Shown: positions 45,501-54,343 of the stretch, piece by piece
Layout: each line of letters begins with the position of its first letter
How positions within the stretch are numbered: the first letter of the stretch is position 1
Origin: JAFALK01 sp036500605
Lineage (GTDB): Bacteria > Pseudomonadota > Gammaproteobacteria > Burkholderiales > Burkholderiaceae_C
Direction of reading: 5' to 3'
Length of the DNA stretch: 64,000 nt
NCBI GenBank assembly: GCA_036500605.1
Contig: DASYBU010000002.1
Coordinates: forward strand, 1 to 64,000
Position numbers and translations under genes: made by a program
Notes under the pieces: generated by a model
Databases searched by the model: none
Told to the model about the DNA's origin: nothing
The model's input: the letters and a program-made list of their open reading frames with translations, nothing else

Positions 45501-48332
45501 CTGGCCTGCCGCGGCCACCAACTGGCCGGTCATGCCCAGCGTGGCGTCGCCGACCACGCTCACGCCACTGGCACCGCCTTGGCCCGACAGGGTCAGCGAG
45601 TTGCTGGAGTTGAGGCTGCCGGTGCGAATGTCGATGCCATTGCCCGCGGCCGATTGGCCGACCAACTGCACATCGCCGCCGTTGATCGACACGCCGCTTT
45701 CGGGAATGGCGGCCATATCCAGCAAGATACCCGCCCCGCTGCCGCCGGCGACGCCATTGATCTGCACCGAACCCGCATCGGCCTGGACCGAGCTTTCCAC
45801 GAACGAGATACCCGCCGTGCTGCCGCTCGAGCCCGGGCTGTTGGCATTGGTGATCAGGATGGGACCGCCCGCGCTGTACAACGTGCTGTAGCTGATGTCC
45901 ATCGCTCCCCCTGCCCCGGCGGCGCCGGCCTTCAGCGTGATGGGCAAGGCGGCGCTGGCATCGGAAGCCACCAGATAGCTGTTGCTGACGGTCAGATTGG
46001 TGTCCGACGTGACCGTGATGCTGCCGCTCAGGATCATGTTCAGGTCCACGTTGTCCAGCGTGACACTCGCGCCATGCAGCGAGACCGCGCCGGCCGGACT
46101 GAACCCGACGCCCCGCCAGGTCAGGTCCGCATCGCTGGTGGCCGTGATCGCGCTCGGATTGGAGGACGCGCCGACGCCGTTCAGAAGCATGCCGCCGCCC
46201 GTTGCGCTCAGGTTCAGAAGGCCGAGGGTGCCCACTTGCGAGGAAGAATCATTCGGTCCGAGCAGGGCCAGCGCCGGGCTGCCACCGGCCAGGTTGCTGC
46301 CGTTGATGCTCAGCGTGCTGCCCGAGGAGGTGTCGAGAATGGGGGAGTTGCTGTTGCCCAAGCCCGCCGTGTCGTCCATCAGCACGCCATAGCCTGTGCT
46401 GGTCGACTGACCGTTCACGGTGAACCCGAGCCCCGACAAGGTGATGGGGTTCACCGTCGGGTCGCCCACGACGATGGCGACACCGCGCGCGCCGCCGCTG
46501 CCGTTGATGCCGAGCGCGCCAAACGCATTCACCGTGCCGTCATTGATCTGCACGCCGTCGCCGCTGGCGGACGTGCCATTCAACGTGATCTGGTTGCCAC
46601 TCAGATAGTTTCCTGTCATGCCCGCATCGAGCACCACGCCACGCCCGCCTGCCGCGGCCGTCGTGCCGGCGATCAAGATGTTGCCGGTGCTGCCCGCGGA
46701 GAGATAGGCCTGCGACAGGAACACGCCATCGGCCTGGCCCGCGTGGCCCGTGCCCTGCAAGGTGATGTTGCCGCTGCCCACTGTGAAGTTCGAATCGATC
46801 AGTGAGACCGCGCCCGTCCCGCCCAGGCCGGCATGCAGGACCAGGTTCAGCGAACCCGAGCCGCTCGAGATGTCGGCGCCGTTCATGAGGATGTCGCTGT
46901 CGGCGTTCAGCGTCAGCGTCGAACCACTGCCGAAGGCGGTGATCGCCGCGCTGTTCATCGTGATCGTGCCGGCCTGCGCGCCGGCCGGTGCGGCGCCGCT
47001 GGTGGAGATCGTGACGTTGGAGCCGGCGCTCAGCGCGTTGGCGATGGTCGTGGTGCTGATCACCGCGTCATTGCCGGTGGCGGTGAAGCTGGCGTCGAAA
47101 TTGCTGTCCGTGCCGTTGCTGACGATGGTGATGTTGTACGGGTCGAGCAGCCAGGTGCCGGCCTTGCCGAGCGGCGCGCTCACGTCGAGCTTGCTCGGCT
47201 GCGCCGCGAGCCAGCCGCCCGAGGTTTCGATGAAGCCGCCGTTGCCGCCGTTCGCGCCGGCATGGGCACTCAAGCTGCCGAAGGCGCGCGTGGCCGTGTT
47301 GCTCCACAAGACGATGTGGCCGCCGTCGCCGCTGTTCAGCGCATCGGCCGAGATGCTCGCGCCCGGCGCGAAGTAGACCGCGTCGGCATTCGGCACGCTC
47401 GCGTCCTTGCCCTGCGCGCCTCCGCCCACATAGATGATGCCGCCGCCTGACGCGCCATTCGCACTGACAGCAGAACCGTTCTGCAGGTCGATCTGATGGC
47501 CCAGCAACTCAATCTTGCCGCCGCTGCTTCCCGCATTCGCGCCATCGGCACGCGTCGCGCTGCCATCGCTCAGCGTCAGCCGGCCGTCGGCCTGCAGCAC
47601 GATGTCGCTGGCCTCGATGAGGCCTTGCTGGTTGACCGCCGCCGCCATCACGTCGACGCGCCCGGCGTTCAGGCGCCCGAGGTTGAGCGCGTGGCCGCTG
47701 GGCGCACTGACCTTCACGGCCAGGTTCGGCGCGCCGGTGTCGACGAGCTCCACGCTTTTCCCCGCCGCCAGGATGATCTGGCCGCCATCGGCCGTGATCG
47801 TGCCGCTGTTCGTGACCGAGTCGCCGATCAAGGCCACGCGGCCACCGCTGGCGCTGCGGATCTCGCCCTGGTTTTCAACCGAGGCGCCGAGGCCGCCGCT
47901 GAAGCTCATGCGGCCTGCGAGCCAGTCGGAGTTGCTGATGTTGAGCGTGGACGTCACCAGGCTCGCCACATCGATACGCGCGCCCTGCCCGAACAGCACG
48001 CCGTTCGGGTTGAGCAGCCAGACACGGCCGTTGCTCGAGAGGCTGCCGAAGATGCTCGACGGATCATTGCCCGTCACGCGGTTGAGCACCTGGCTGGTGC
48101 TGCTGGGCTGCACGAACTTGACGCTGTTGCCGGCGCCGATCGAGAAGCTCTGCCAGTTGAGGATCGCGTTATTGCTGTTCGTGATCGTCAGCTGCTTGCC
48201 GCTCAGTTGCGACTGCACCTGGCCGGCGACGACGCTCATTCCCGTGGGCAAGGTCTGCGCATGCGTGGCGATCGCCGTCGACAGCAGCAAGGCCGTCAAG
48301 GGAAGGAGCTTGAGGTGTTGGGGGAACTTCAT
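42531..48332 (-). CDS. TpsA-type secreted filamentous protein with C-terminal caspase-like (C14) domain
   Basis: A 1933-aa exoprotein. The order is: signal peptide (residues 1-25), TPS secretion domain (about 27-260, with NPNG at 108-111), a long Gly/Ser/Asn/Thr-rich region typical of right-handed beta-helices (to about 1150), three YDG-type repeats (about 1158-1418, each around a K/R-x-YDGT/ATT core), an MBG-like repeat (about 1419-1505), a Pro/Ala-rich linker (1506-1685) and a caspase-like domain (1686-1933). The catalytic dyad is visible as H1763 (YYAGHGAQ) and C1813 (SDSCYSGS). TpsB, encoded 11 bases upstream, should export it. A caspase domain on a TPS exoprotein is very unusual. The substrate is not known. 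Confidence 0.9.
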   Translation of the reverse strand: MKFPQHLKLLPLTALLLSTAIATHAQTLPTGMSVVAGQVQSQLSGKQLTITNSNNAILNWQSFSIGAGNSVKFVQPSSTSQVLNRVTGNDPSSIFGSLSSNGRVWLLNPNGVLFGQGARIDVASLVTSTLNISNSDWLAGRMSFSGGLGASVENQGEIRSASGGRVALIGDSVTNSGTITADGGQIILAAGKSVELVDTGAPNLAVKVSAPSGHALNLGRLNAGRVDVMAAAVNQQGLIEASDIVLQADGRLTLSDGSATRADGANAGSSGGKIELLGHQIDLQNGSAVSANGASGGGIIYVGGGAQGKDASVPNADAVYFAPGASISADALNSGDGGHIVLWSNTATRAFGSLSAHAGANGGNGGFIETSGGWLAAQPSKLDVSAPLGKAGTWLLDPYNITIVSNGTDSNFDASFTATGNDAVISTTTIANALSAGSNVTISTSGAAPAGAQAGTITMNSAAITAFGSGSTLTLNADSDILMNGADISSGSGSLNLVLHAGLGGTGAVSLIDSNFTVGSGNITLQGTGHAGQADGVFLSQAYLSAGSTGNILIAGTTAAAGGRGVVLDAGMTGNYLSGNQITLNGTSASGDGVQINDGTVNAFGALGINGSGGARGVAIVVGDPTVNPITLSGLGFTVNGQSTSTGYGVLMDDTAGLGNSNSPILDTSSGSTLSINGSNLAGGSPALALLGPNDSSSQVGTLGLLNLSATGGGMLLNGVGASSNPSAITATSDADLTWRGVGFSPAGAVSLHGASVTLDNVDLNMILSGSITVTSDTNLTVSNSYLVASDASAALPITLKAGAAGAGGAMDISYSTLYSAGGPILITNANSPGSSGSTAGISFVESSVQADAGSVQINGVAGGSGAGILLDMAAIPESGVSINGGDVQLVGQSAAGNGIDIRTGSLNSSNSLTLSGQGGASGVSVVGDATLGMTGQLVAAAGQGIFLNGTSTGTGYGVLVDTQGGATAPTFQRTQFLSIAIGGRNSGGATPAVQLVGTSGQPFIDQDGDLSITVPINGPEVLLRNISQAPVGNFLVSGANELIFDNSSLIASTGMTLDASNVVLTNGAQLGVTGSGGLLVAGASGTVPAATFSNQAGANAISVGSSGRWIIWLGDATQSSNLQLGGLSYNFKRYGATDPTAWASDFGNGIVSAATETATLGGTVASRAYDGTTAATLSGLTLTAGVAGDQVGSVSTYTADYADKNAGTGKAVTVNFSAAPEFMDSAGHQVFGYTVQSGSVTGDITPAILTGTARAPNKVYDATTATSVTVGGVSGFVGSETVNVAATGAFIDKNVGTAKTVNVNYQLSDGSNGGLASNYLYQPSANSVQANITPASISFTATAASKIYDGTVTASLSGISITPLGTDQITVSAGTTSFVDANVGTGKTVTASGFSLSGPDAGNYTLSPPANAFQASITPATLTYLAQAVQLQNGAPLPVFTGSVSGFVNGETQQTATSGTLAFSATVSDSSVPGSYGINGQGLAAANYQFVQAPSNATALTVNGSGPAADQNQASTAPLSTIQSVPMPQPTDPQTTGLVNLMPVPQAVVASATPATFDSLPISDTPAPVLAAMLDARANFMQQVLGNGLGQLQQNPGLADVSPCKNLKEAMTGTCLVTDTLKREARRIAAISVAAPTPTPTPVAPGAKPAPTAPAPQAEVAAAPQALTPLFSARRVKTAALPEIHRKVAVLIGEGAYQDASIPSLANAVGDAHALAEVLTDKLGYETLVLDNPSKETVISTLNRLALEMSPEDSVMIYYAGHGAQVDASGQGYWIMSNSDAGKAQTWLSNADIGRLIGQVDVHQIALISDSCYSGSLVAGERIRGTPGKVDPNVVLTKRTAVVMSSGGNEPVFDSGRGGHSLFAWTLMNNIKQVSSWQLGGNLFERVRFGVARELPQRPQYGAAPGYQAGGDYLFEARELETGKGDTKVAAL

Positions 48333-48343
48333 CTCATCCTGCC

Positions 48344-49981
48344 TTACTGAAAATCGTAGGACGCCTGCACGTGCAGGAAGACGTCATGGCGCTCGGTGAG
48401 CGTGCCGGTCTTGAGCGCGGCCGCCAGGTCCAGCTTGAGCTGGAAGGCGCCGGCCGCGAGCCGTGAGCCGAGGCCGACCGAAGCCAGCTTGCAGCTGGTC
48501 TGCGAGCCCAGGCAGGCGCTGCCCAGATGGTTCCAGGCGCGGCCGCCGTCGGCGAAGGCGAGGAAGCGCAGATGGTCAATCCGCTCGCTCACCGCATGCG
48601 CCAGATCGGGGCCGTACAACTCGGCCGAACCGAACAGCGCCTGGTCGCCGGTGATCTCGCGCTCTTCATAGCCGCGCACCGCATTGGCGCCGCCGAGCCC
48701 GAACTGTTCGCCCGGCACGAGGCCCACGTCGGTGACCTGTCCGGCAGCGCGCAAGCTCACCTGCCAGTCCCTCGGCAGCGGCAGCTGCGCCATCGCATTG
48801 GCCCGCAGAACCTTGTAGTCAGGCATGGAGCCCGGACGCACCGCCTGGAAGTCGGAAGCCTGCCCGTGCGAGCCGCCGATATTCATATTGGCCGCGGCGC
48901 TCAGGCTCAGGGCGTAGCCCGGGCTGCCGCCCTGCACCGGCTGCTGCAATTGATAGTCCACCTGCAAGGGCGTGACCGAAACACTGGCGCCGGAAGACCC
49001 GCAGGCGCCGTCAGGCAGGCCGGTGATCGAGCAGTTGTTCAGATACACGCGGTGATCGGCGCCGACCGAGAGCCGCTGCGTCGCTTCACCCCAACGCGGC
49101 AGCATGCCGGACAGATGCGCGCCGAACACCTCGCCCTTGCCGCTGAACTGCAGCGGGCCAGCCACCGTGCTGGTCGTCCCGCCATCCACATCCGAATACG
49201 CGGCCATCAGATCCAGCGTCAGCCCCGCGCTGTAGATCGGCACGCGCCAGCCCGCGCTCAGCACGGCCACGCGGCTCAGGTGCTGCGGTGCGATCTGCGC
49301 TTGCAGGGAAAGGGTGTCGTCCAGGCCCGCCACATCGCTGCCCTGCCAGCTCAGGTTGGCACGCGAACGGCCGGTCTGCTTCGTGCCGGTGTTGTCCACG
49401 CCGACCGACCAGCGCGACTGCGGCTGCTCCGTCACCGTGATGCGCGCCTCGATCTCGCCCTGCGCGGCACCGGGTTCCAGCGTCACCGCCAGCTGGCGCG
49501 CCGGGTTCTGGTTGGCCAGCATCACCTGCGCGTCGAGTTGCGCCGGCCGCGGTGTCTCGCCTTCCTTCAATTTGGGGAGGCTTCTGCGCACCCGTTCAAT
49601 GCTGTCGCGCGTCTGGCCCAACACCACCACGCGCGTGATGTGTCCTTCCAGCACCGCCAGCCTGACCACGCCGGGCGGTCCGTCCTGCACCGGCACATAC
49701 GCAATCACGCCGCCCCAGCCTTGCGCCACGTAAAGCGACTGCAATGCCGTTGCCGCAGCCTTCAGTTCCGTCAGATTTCGGTCACCCTTGTAGGGCGCCA
49801 AGACCCCCTGAATAAGGGACTCCGGCAGCAGCGTGTTGCCGGTCACGCGGAAGGCATCCACATGCACGCGCGCCTCCGCAACGGCCTGTGCACGTGCCGC
49901 CGAAATCGGCGTAAGTGCAGCAGACATAACGACTAATTCAATAGACAGTGCCAACGCAAAGTGCGCGGGTTTTTTATTCAT
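48344..49981 (-). CDS. TpsB outer-membrane transporter (FhaC/ShlB family)
   Basis: A 545-aa two-partner-secretion pore. The start at 49981 is chosen because a signal peptide (MNKKPAHFALALSIELVVMSAALTPISAARA) follows; the open frame to 50068 runs into the upstream intergenic region. A POTRA domain (about 40-115, with VTGNTLLPESLIQGVLAPYKG) is followed by a second POTRA-like region with PGVVRLAVLEGHI, and then a 16-strand barrel. The conserved VRGYEERE motif lies in the C-terminal part, and the protein ends in an aromatic strand (ASYDFQ). It exports the TpsA protein encoded 11 bases downstream. Confidence 0.93.
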   Translation of the reverse strand: MNKKPAHFALALSIELVVMSAALTPISAARAQAVAEARVHVDAFRVTGNTLLPESLIQGVLAPYKGDRNLTELKAAATALQSLYVAQGWGGVIAYVPVQDGPPGVVRLAVLEGHITRVVVLGQTRDSIERVRRSLPKLKEGETPRPAQLDAQVMLANQNPARQLAVTLEPGAAQGEIEARITVTEQPQSRWSVGVDNTGTKQTGRSRANLSWQGSDVAGLDDTLSLQAQIAPQHLSRVAVLSAGWRVPIYSAGLTLDLMAAYSDVDGGTTSTVAGPLQFSGKGEVFGAHLSGMLPRWGEATQRLSVGADHRVYLNNCSITGLPDGACGSSGASVSVTPLQVDYQLQQPVQGGSPGYALSLSAAANMNIGGSHGQASDFQAVRPGSMPDYKVLRANAMAQLPLPRDWQVSLRAAGQVTDVGLVPGEQFGLGGANAVRGYEEREITGDQALFGSAELYGPDLAHAVSERIDHLRFLAFADGGRAWNHLGSACLGSQTSCKLASVGLGSRLAAGAFQLKLDLAAALKTGTLTERHDVFLHVQASYDFQ

Positions 49982-50138
49982 GGTTCTGGTTCCCGGATGC
50001 CGTGACAGCACAAACGTGCAGGAGTTCGCCATTACACCTTCGGAAATATGGCAATCCCTTGATGTCACGGTCTTGTGGCGGTGCTACATTGCCGCCCTAT
50101 TCTTTCTGAATCTTCTTCGACTTACATCAAGGATTACG
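49982..50138. promoter_or_regulatory. Divergent promoter region between tpsB and tssA
   Basis: 157 bases separate the TPS-caspase operon (minus strand) from the type VI cluster (plus strand). Both promoters must lie here or overlap coding sequence. The stretch is less GC-rich than the neighbours. I see no convincing dyad and no good -24/-12 element. Confidence 0.55.
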
Positions 50139-51149
50139 ATGGACATGCAGGTTCAACCGGCTTGGTTAGAAGCTTTGCCTGGTGACGCGTGTGGCCCCGA
50201 TCTTGAGTACGACCCCAGTTTCATGGAGCTGGGTCAAGCGGCTGCGGGTAAACCCGAAACGCAATTCGGTCCTGCTGAACCGCCGTCGTGGCCGCAAGTG
50301 CGCGAGCTGTCGGAGAGTCTGTTCCATCAAACCCGCGATCTGCGCGTTGCCCTGTTGTGGGCTCGCGCCGCCGTCAATCTTGAAGGCCTCGAAGGTCTCG
50401 CGCCGGCGCTGACGCTGCTGCACGGGCTGATGGCCAATTTCTGGGACGAGCTCCACCCGCGTCCTGATCCCGACGACGGCGACACCTTTGCGCGCGTCAG
50501 CCTGCTCACGAGCCTGAATTCGACCGACGGTTTCCTCGGCGACGTGCGGCAATCGCTGCTGCTCGTCGATCGTCGTCTGGGCGGTCTGCGGATGCGCGAT
50601 ACGGAAATCGCCCTCGACCGCCTGACGCCGCGTGCCGACGACACCGGCTACAACGCCGCGCAGATCGAAGGCATGATCGGCGAGACGCCCGAGGTGGCCG
50701 AGCGCCTGACCGTCGCGGTCGCCGCCGCGAACGACGCGATGGCCTCGCTCAAGACGCTGATGGACGAGCGCTTCAGCAGCGACGCGGTCGAGCTCAAGGC
50801 GCTGAAGACCATGCTGTCCGGCGTTCAGCAACTGATTCCCGGCGCCGCGCCGGCCGAGGAAGAAGCTTCCGAAGGCGGCGCATCCGACGGCAGCGCACGC
50901 AGCGGTGGCGGCGGCAACGGCCCCATCAACAGCCGCCAGGATGCGATCCGCGCGATCAACGCGATCTGCGTGTTCCTCGAGCGCACCGAGCCCACCAATC
51001 CCGCCCAGATGATGTTGCGTCGTGCCGAACGCATGATCGACAAGAACTTCATCCAGCTGATCAAAGACCTGGCTCCCGATGCCGTTGCCGAAGTGGCGCG
51101 GATCCTCGGAGTCGATCCCGATTCATTCGCCGATGGGAGCTCGTATTGA
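50139..51149 (+). CDS. tssA: Type VI secretion protein TssA (ImpA family)
   Basis: A 336-aa cap or priming protein of the T6SS. The ImpA N-terminal domain is clear (WLEALPGDACGPDLEYDPSFMELGQAAAGKPETQFGP, then WPQVRELSESLFHQTRDLRVALLWARA and LHGLMANFWDELHPRPDPDDGD). A Gly/Ser/Glu-rich linker and a C-terminal helical region (RAINAICVFLERTEPTNPAQMMLRRAERMI) complete it. The ATG at 50139 follows AAGGA. It starts the cluster and coordinates sheath-tube assembly. Confidence 0.93.
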   Translation: MDMQVQPAWLEALPGDACGPDLEYDPSFMELGQAAAGKPETQFGPAEPPSWPQVRELSESLFHQTRDLRVALLWARAAVNLEGLEGLAPALTLLHGLMANFWDELHPRPDPDDGDTFARVSLLTSLNSTDGFLGDVRQSLLLVDRRLGGLRMRDTEIALDRLTPRADDTGYNAAQIEGMIGETPEVAERLTVAVAAANDAMASLKTLMDERFSSDAVELKALKTMLSGVQQLIPGAAPAEEEASEGGASDGSARSGGGGNGPINSRQDAIRAINAICVFLERTEPTNPAQMMLRRAERMIDKNFIQLIKDLAPDAVAEVARILGVDPDSFADGSSY

Positions 51150-51208
51150 TGTCCGGTGACATCAAGGACGGACACCCTTTTTCAAACTTGACCTAACGGA
51201 GATATCCC

Positions 51209-51700
51209 ATGGGCAGCAGCCAGAAGTTCATTGGACGCAACCGCGCGCCGCGGGTGCAAATCGAATACGACGTGGAGCTCTACGGCGCCGAGAAAAAGGT
51301 GCAGCTGCCCTTCGTGATGGGCGTGATGGCCGACCTGGCCGGCAAGCCCGAGGAGCCGCAACCGCCGGTCGCCGACCGCAAGTTCCTCGAGTTCGACATC
51401 GACAACTTCGACCAGCGCATGAAGGCCATGAAGCCGCGCGTCGCGTTCACCGTGCCCAACACGCTGACCGGCGAAGGCAACCTCTCGGTCGACCTGACCT
51501 TCGAGAGCATGGACGACTTCTCGCCCGCTGCGATCGCGCAGAAGGTCGAAGGCCTGAACAAGCTGCTCGAAGCACGCCAGCAGCTGTCCAACCTCGTCAC
51601 CTACATGGACGGCAAGGGCGGCGCTGAAGAGCTGATCGCCAAGGTGATGGCCGACCCGGCCCTGCTGCAGTCGCTGACCAGCGGCGCCAAGCCCGAATAA
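51209..51700 (+). CDS. tssB: T6SS sheath small subunit TssB (VipA)
   Basis: A 163-aa contractile-sheath subunit. The family features are RNRAPRVQIEYDVELYGAEKKVQLPFVMGVMADLAG and KFLEFDIDNFDQRMKAMKPRVAF, followed by SVDLTFESMDDFSPAAIAQKV and a C-terminal helix. It forms the sheath with TssC, encoded 15 bases downstream. GGAG precedes the ATG. Confidence 0.97.
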   Translation: MGSSQKFIGRNRAPRVQIEYDVELYGAEKKVQLPFVMGVMADLAGKPEEPQPPVADRKFLEFDIDNFDQRMKAMKPRVAFTVPNTLTGEGNLSVDLTFESMDDFSPAAIAQKVEGLNKLLEARQQLSNLVTYMDGKGGAEELIAKVMADPALLQSLTSGAKPE

Positions 51701-51715
51701 AGAGGAGAAGCTGAG

Positions 51716-53206
51716 ATGGCAGAAACCCAAACAGCCGGCCAGAACTTTGCCGGCGTGACGATGGAAGGCAACGACTTCGCGTCGCTGCTGAACAAAGAGT
51801 TCAAGCCCAAGTCCGACGAAGCGCGCAGCCAGGTCGAGGCCGCCGTGGCCACACTGGCCCAGCAGGCGCTGGCCGACGTCAAGCTGATCAGCTCCGACAC
51901 CGTGGCTTCGATCGAAGCCATGATCGCGGCGCTGGACCAGAAGCTCTCCGAGCAGATCAACCTGATCCTGCACCACGAGGACTACCAGAAGCTCGAGTCC
52001 GCCTGGCGCGGCCTCAGCTACATGGTCAACAACACCGAGACCGACGAGCACCTGAAGATCCGCGTGATGGCGATCTCCAAGCAAGACCTCGGCAAGACCC
52101 TGAAGCGCTACAAGGGCACGGCCTGGGACCAATCCCCGGTCTTCAAGAAGCTCTATGAAGAAGAGTACGGCCAGTTCGGCGGTGAGCCCTTCGGCGCCAT
52201 CGTCGGCGACTACCACTTCGACCACTCGCCGCCCGATGTGGAACTGCTTGGCGAGATGAGCAAGGTGGCTGCCGCCGCGCACGCGCCTTTCATCACCGGC
52301 GCCGCGCCGACCGTGATGCAGATGGAATCGTGGAGCGAGCTCGCCAACCCGCGTGACCTGACCAAGATCTTCACGACGCCCGAGTACGCTGCCTGGCGCA
52401 GCCTTCGCGAAAGCGACGACGCGCGCTACCTGGCGATGTGCATGCCGCGCTTCCTGGGCCGCCTGCCCTACGGTGCGAAGACCGACCCGGTCGATGCCTT
52501 CAACTTTGAAGAAGACACCGTCGGCTCCGAGCATGGCAAGTACGCCTGGTGCAACGCCGCTTATGCGATGGCCACCAACATCAACCGCTCGTTCAAGACC
52601 TACGGCTGGTGCTCGCGCATCCGCGGCGTGGAGTCGGGCGGCGCGGTCGAGAACCTGCCCTCGCACACCTTCCCGACCGACGACGGCGGCGTGGACATGA
52701 AGTGCCCGACCGAGATCGCGATCTCGGACCGCCGCGAAGCCGAACTCTCGAAGAACGGCTTCCTCGCGATGATCCACCGCAAGAACTCCGACTTCGCCGC
52801 CTTCATCGGCGCGCAGTCGCTGCAAAAGCCCACCGAGTACGACGACCCGGACGCCACCGCCAATGCCGCCTTGGCCGCCCGCCTGCCGTACATGTTCGCC
52901 TGCAACCGTTTCGCCCACTACCTGAAGTGCATGGTGCGCGACAAGGTCGGCTCGTTCAAGACGCGTGAAGCGATGGAACGTTGGTTGAACGAATGGATCC
53001 TGCGCTATGTCGACGGCGACCCCGCCAACAGCACGGAACAGACGAAGGCCGAGCGTCCGCTGGCCGCCGCCGAAGTCGTGATCGAGGAAGTTGAAGGTGC
53101 GCCTGGCTACTACCAGTCGAAATTCTTCCTCAAGCCCCACTACCAGCTTGAGGGCCTCTCGGTGTCCTTGCGCCTGGTTTCCAAACTCCCGTCCGAGAAG
53201 TCCTGA
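51716..53206 (+). CDS. tssC: T6SS sheath large subunit TssC (VipB)
   Basis: A 496-aa large sheath subunit of typical length. It has the SAWRGLSYMVNNTETDEHLKIRVM segment, the GDYHFDHSPPDVELLGEMSKVAAAAHAPF motif and the C-terminal PGYYQSKFFLKPHYQLEGL. It interlocks with TssB to form the contractile sheath that is later disassembled by ClpV. GAGGAG precedes the ATG. Confidence 0.97.
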   Translation: MAETQTAGQNFAGVTMEGNDFASLLNKEFKPKSDEARSQVEAAVATLAQQALADVKLISSDTVASIEAMIAALDQKLSEQINLILHHEDYQKLESAWRGLSYMVNNTETDEHLKIRVMAISKQDLGKTLKRYKGTAWDQSPVFKKLYEEEYGQFGGEPFGAIVGDYHFDHSPPDVELLGEMSKVAAAAHAPFITGAAPTVMQMESWSELANPRDLTKIFTTPEYAAWRSLRESDDARYLAMCMPRFLGRLPYGAKTDPVDAFNFEEDTVGSEHGKYAWCNAAYAMATNINRSFKTYGWCSRIRGVESGGAVENLPSHTFPTDDGGVDMKCPTEIAISDRREAELSKNGFLAMIHRKNSDFAAFIGAQSLQKPTEYDDPDATANAALAARLPYMFACNRFAHYLKCMVRDKVGSFKTREAMERWLNEWILRYVDGDPANSTEQTKAERPLAAAEVVIEEVEGAPGYYQSKFFLKPHYQLEGLSVSLRLVSKLPSEKS

Positions 53207-53251
53207 GCCCCGTGCTCAGCTTGTGACCCATAACCTCCTTGGAGCAGCAAA

Positions 53252-53788
53252 ATGCCCGGAAATGCATTCATCAGGTTTGAGAAATACGACGGGGGCATCG
53301 CCCCCGGCGAGTCCCTGCAGGTCGGCCATCTAGGCACCGGCGGCTGGATCGAAATCGGCGACTGGAGCTGGGACGTGGAGGCCGAGGCCAGCCACCTCAA
53401 GGGCACCGGCGCCGCCGTCGGCAAGCCCTCGCCCGGCGTGCTGAGCTTCTCGCACTACTACGACAAATCGTCGCCGGTGCTGATGCAGTTCATCGTCAAG
53501 GGCACGCACTTCAAGTCGCTGACCCTGGACATGCTCAAGCAGACCGGCAACGAGCAGCCCGAGCTTTACTTCCAGCTGATGGCCAAGGACGTGTTCATCA
53601 CGAAGGTCTCGAGCAAAGGCGGTGAAGACGGCGCCGTCAACCAGGACATCGAACTCGTCTTCAAGCAGATGGCGCTCGGCTACAAGCGCCAGGACAACAG
53701 CGGCAAGCTCGACGCAGCCCTGTTCTTCCGCTGGAACATCGCGGAGATGACCCAGGACACCCCCGACGTCAAGCTAACTATCAAGTGA
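53252..53788 (+). CDS. hcp: Hcp tube protein, paralogue 1
   Basis: A 178-aa Hcp-family tube protein, the first of four in tandem. Family features are GESLQVGHLGTGGWIEIGDWSWDVEAEASHLKGTGAAVGKPSPG and VFITKVSSKGGEDGAVNQDIELVFKQMALGYKRQD. Hcp rings stack to form the T6SS inner tube and carry small effectors. GGAG precedes the ATG, 45 bases after tssC. It is closely related to paralogue 2 (shared GWIEI-DWSWD-EAE, KGTGAAVGK and SKGGEDG blocks). Confidence 0.92.
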   Translation: MPGNAFIRFEKYDGGIAPGESLQVGHLGTGGWIEIGDWSWDVEAEASHLKGTGAAVGKPSPGVLSFSHYYDKSSPVLMQFIVKGTHFKSLTLDMLKQTGNEQPELYFQLMAKDVFITKVSSKGGEDGAVNQDIELVFKQMALGYKRQDNSGKLDAALFFRWNIAEMTQDTPDVKLTIK

Positions 53789-53799
53789 GGTGAACAATC

Positions 53800-54330
53800 A
53801 TGCCAGGCAATAGTTTCATCAATTTCGGCAAGGCCGACGTCCCCAAGGGTGAGTCGATGCAGAAAAGCCATCCGGGTTCGGACGGCTGGATCGAGATCTC
53901 CGACTGGAGCTGGGACATCGAGGCCGAGCACAGCGTCACCAAGGGCACGGGCGCAGCCGTCGGCAAGGCGACTCCGGGCAACCTCTCCATCACGCATTAC
54001 TTCGACACCTCGTCGTCGGCCATCCTGGCCAAGATCGTCGCGGGCAAGCATTTCCCGATGATCACGATCGAGATGCTGAAGGCCACCGGCGACGAGAAGG
54101 GTCCGCAGGCGTACTTCCAGGTCAAGGTCACCGATGCCTTCGTCACGAAGGTGTCGACCAAGGGCGGCGAAGATGGCTCGATGAACCAGGACGTCGAATT
54201 CGTGTTCAAGGAAATCTACGTCGGCTACAAGCCCCAGACGAACCAGGGCAAGCTCGACACGACCTTGGGCTTCGAGTGGAGCGTCAAGGACATGAAGACA
54301 GCGACTGCCATCACCGGCAAGCTGGCCTGA
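53800..54330 (+). CDS. hcp: Hcp tube protein, paralogue 2
   Basis: A 176-aa Hcp-family protein with the same block order as paralogue 1: GWIEISDWSWDIEAEHSVTKGTGAAVGKATPGNLSITHYFDTSS and FVTKVSTKGGEDGSMNQDVEFVFKEIYVGYKPQ. A strong GAGGTG ribosome site precedes the ATG, 11 bases after paralogue 1. The pair clearly arose by tandem duplication and then diverged in surface positions. Confidence 0.92.
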   Translation: MPGNSFINFGKADVPKGESMQKSHPGSDGWIEISDWSWDIEAEHSVTKGTGAAVGKATPGNLSITHYFDTSSSAILAKIVAGKHFPMITIEMLKATGDEKGPQAYFQVKVTDAFVTKVSTKGGEDGSMNQDVEFVFKEIYVGYKPQTNQGKLDTTLGFEWSVKDMKTATAITGKLA

Positions 54331-54343
54331 TCCGATAAACCCA

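Noticed and set aside
42489..46805. A 1438-aa open frame on the plus strand opposite the TpsA-caspase gene
   Set aside because: It is the antisense shadow of a high-GC gene. Its product is Arg/His/Gly-rich without any domain, and the minus-strand frame has clear domains and catalytic motifs.
50050..50064. Possible sigma-54 promoter (TGGCAATCCCTTGAT) upstream of tssA
   Set aside because: The spacing between the GG and the expected GC is one base short, and GC is replaced by GA, so the -12 element is not met.
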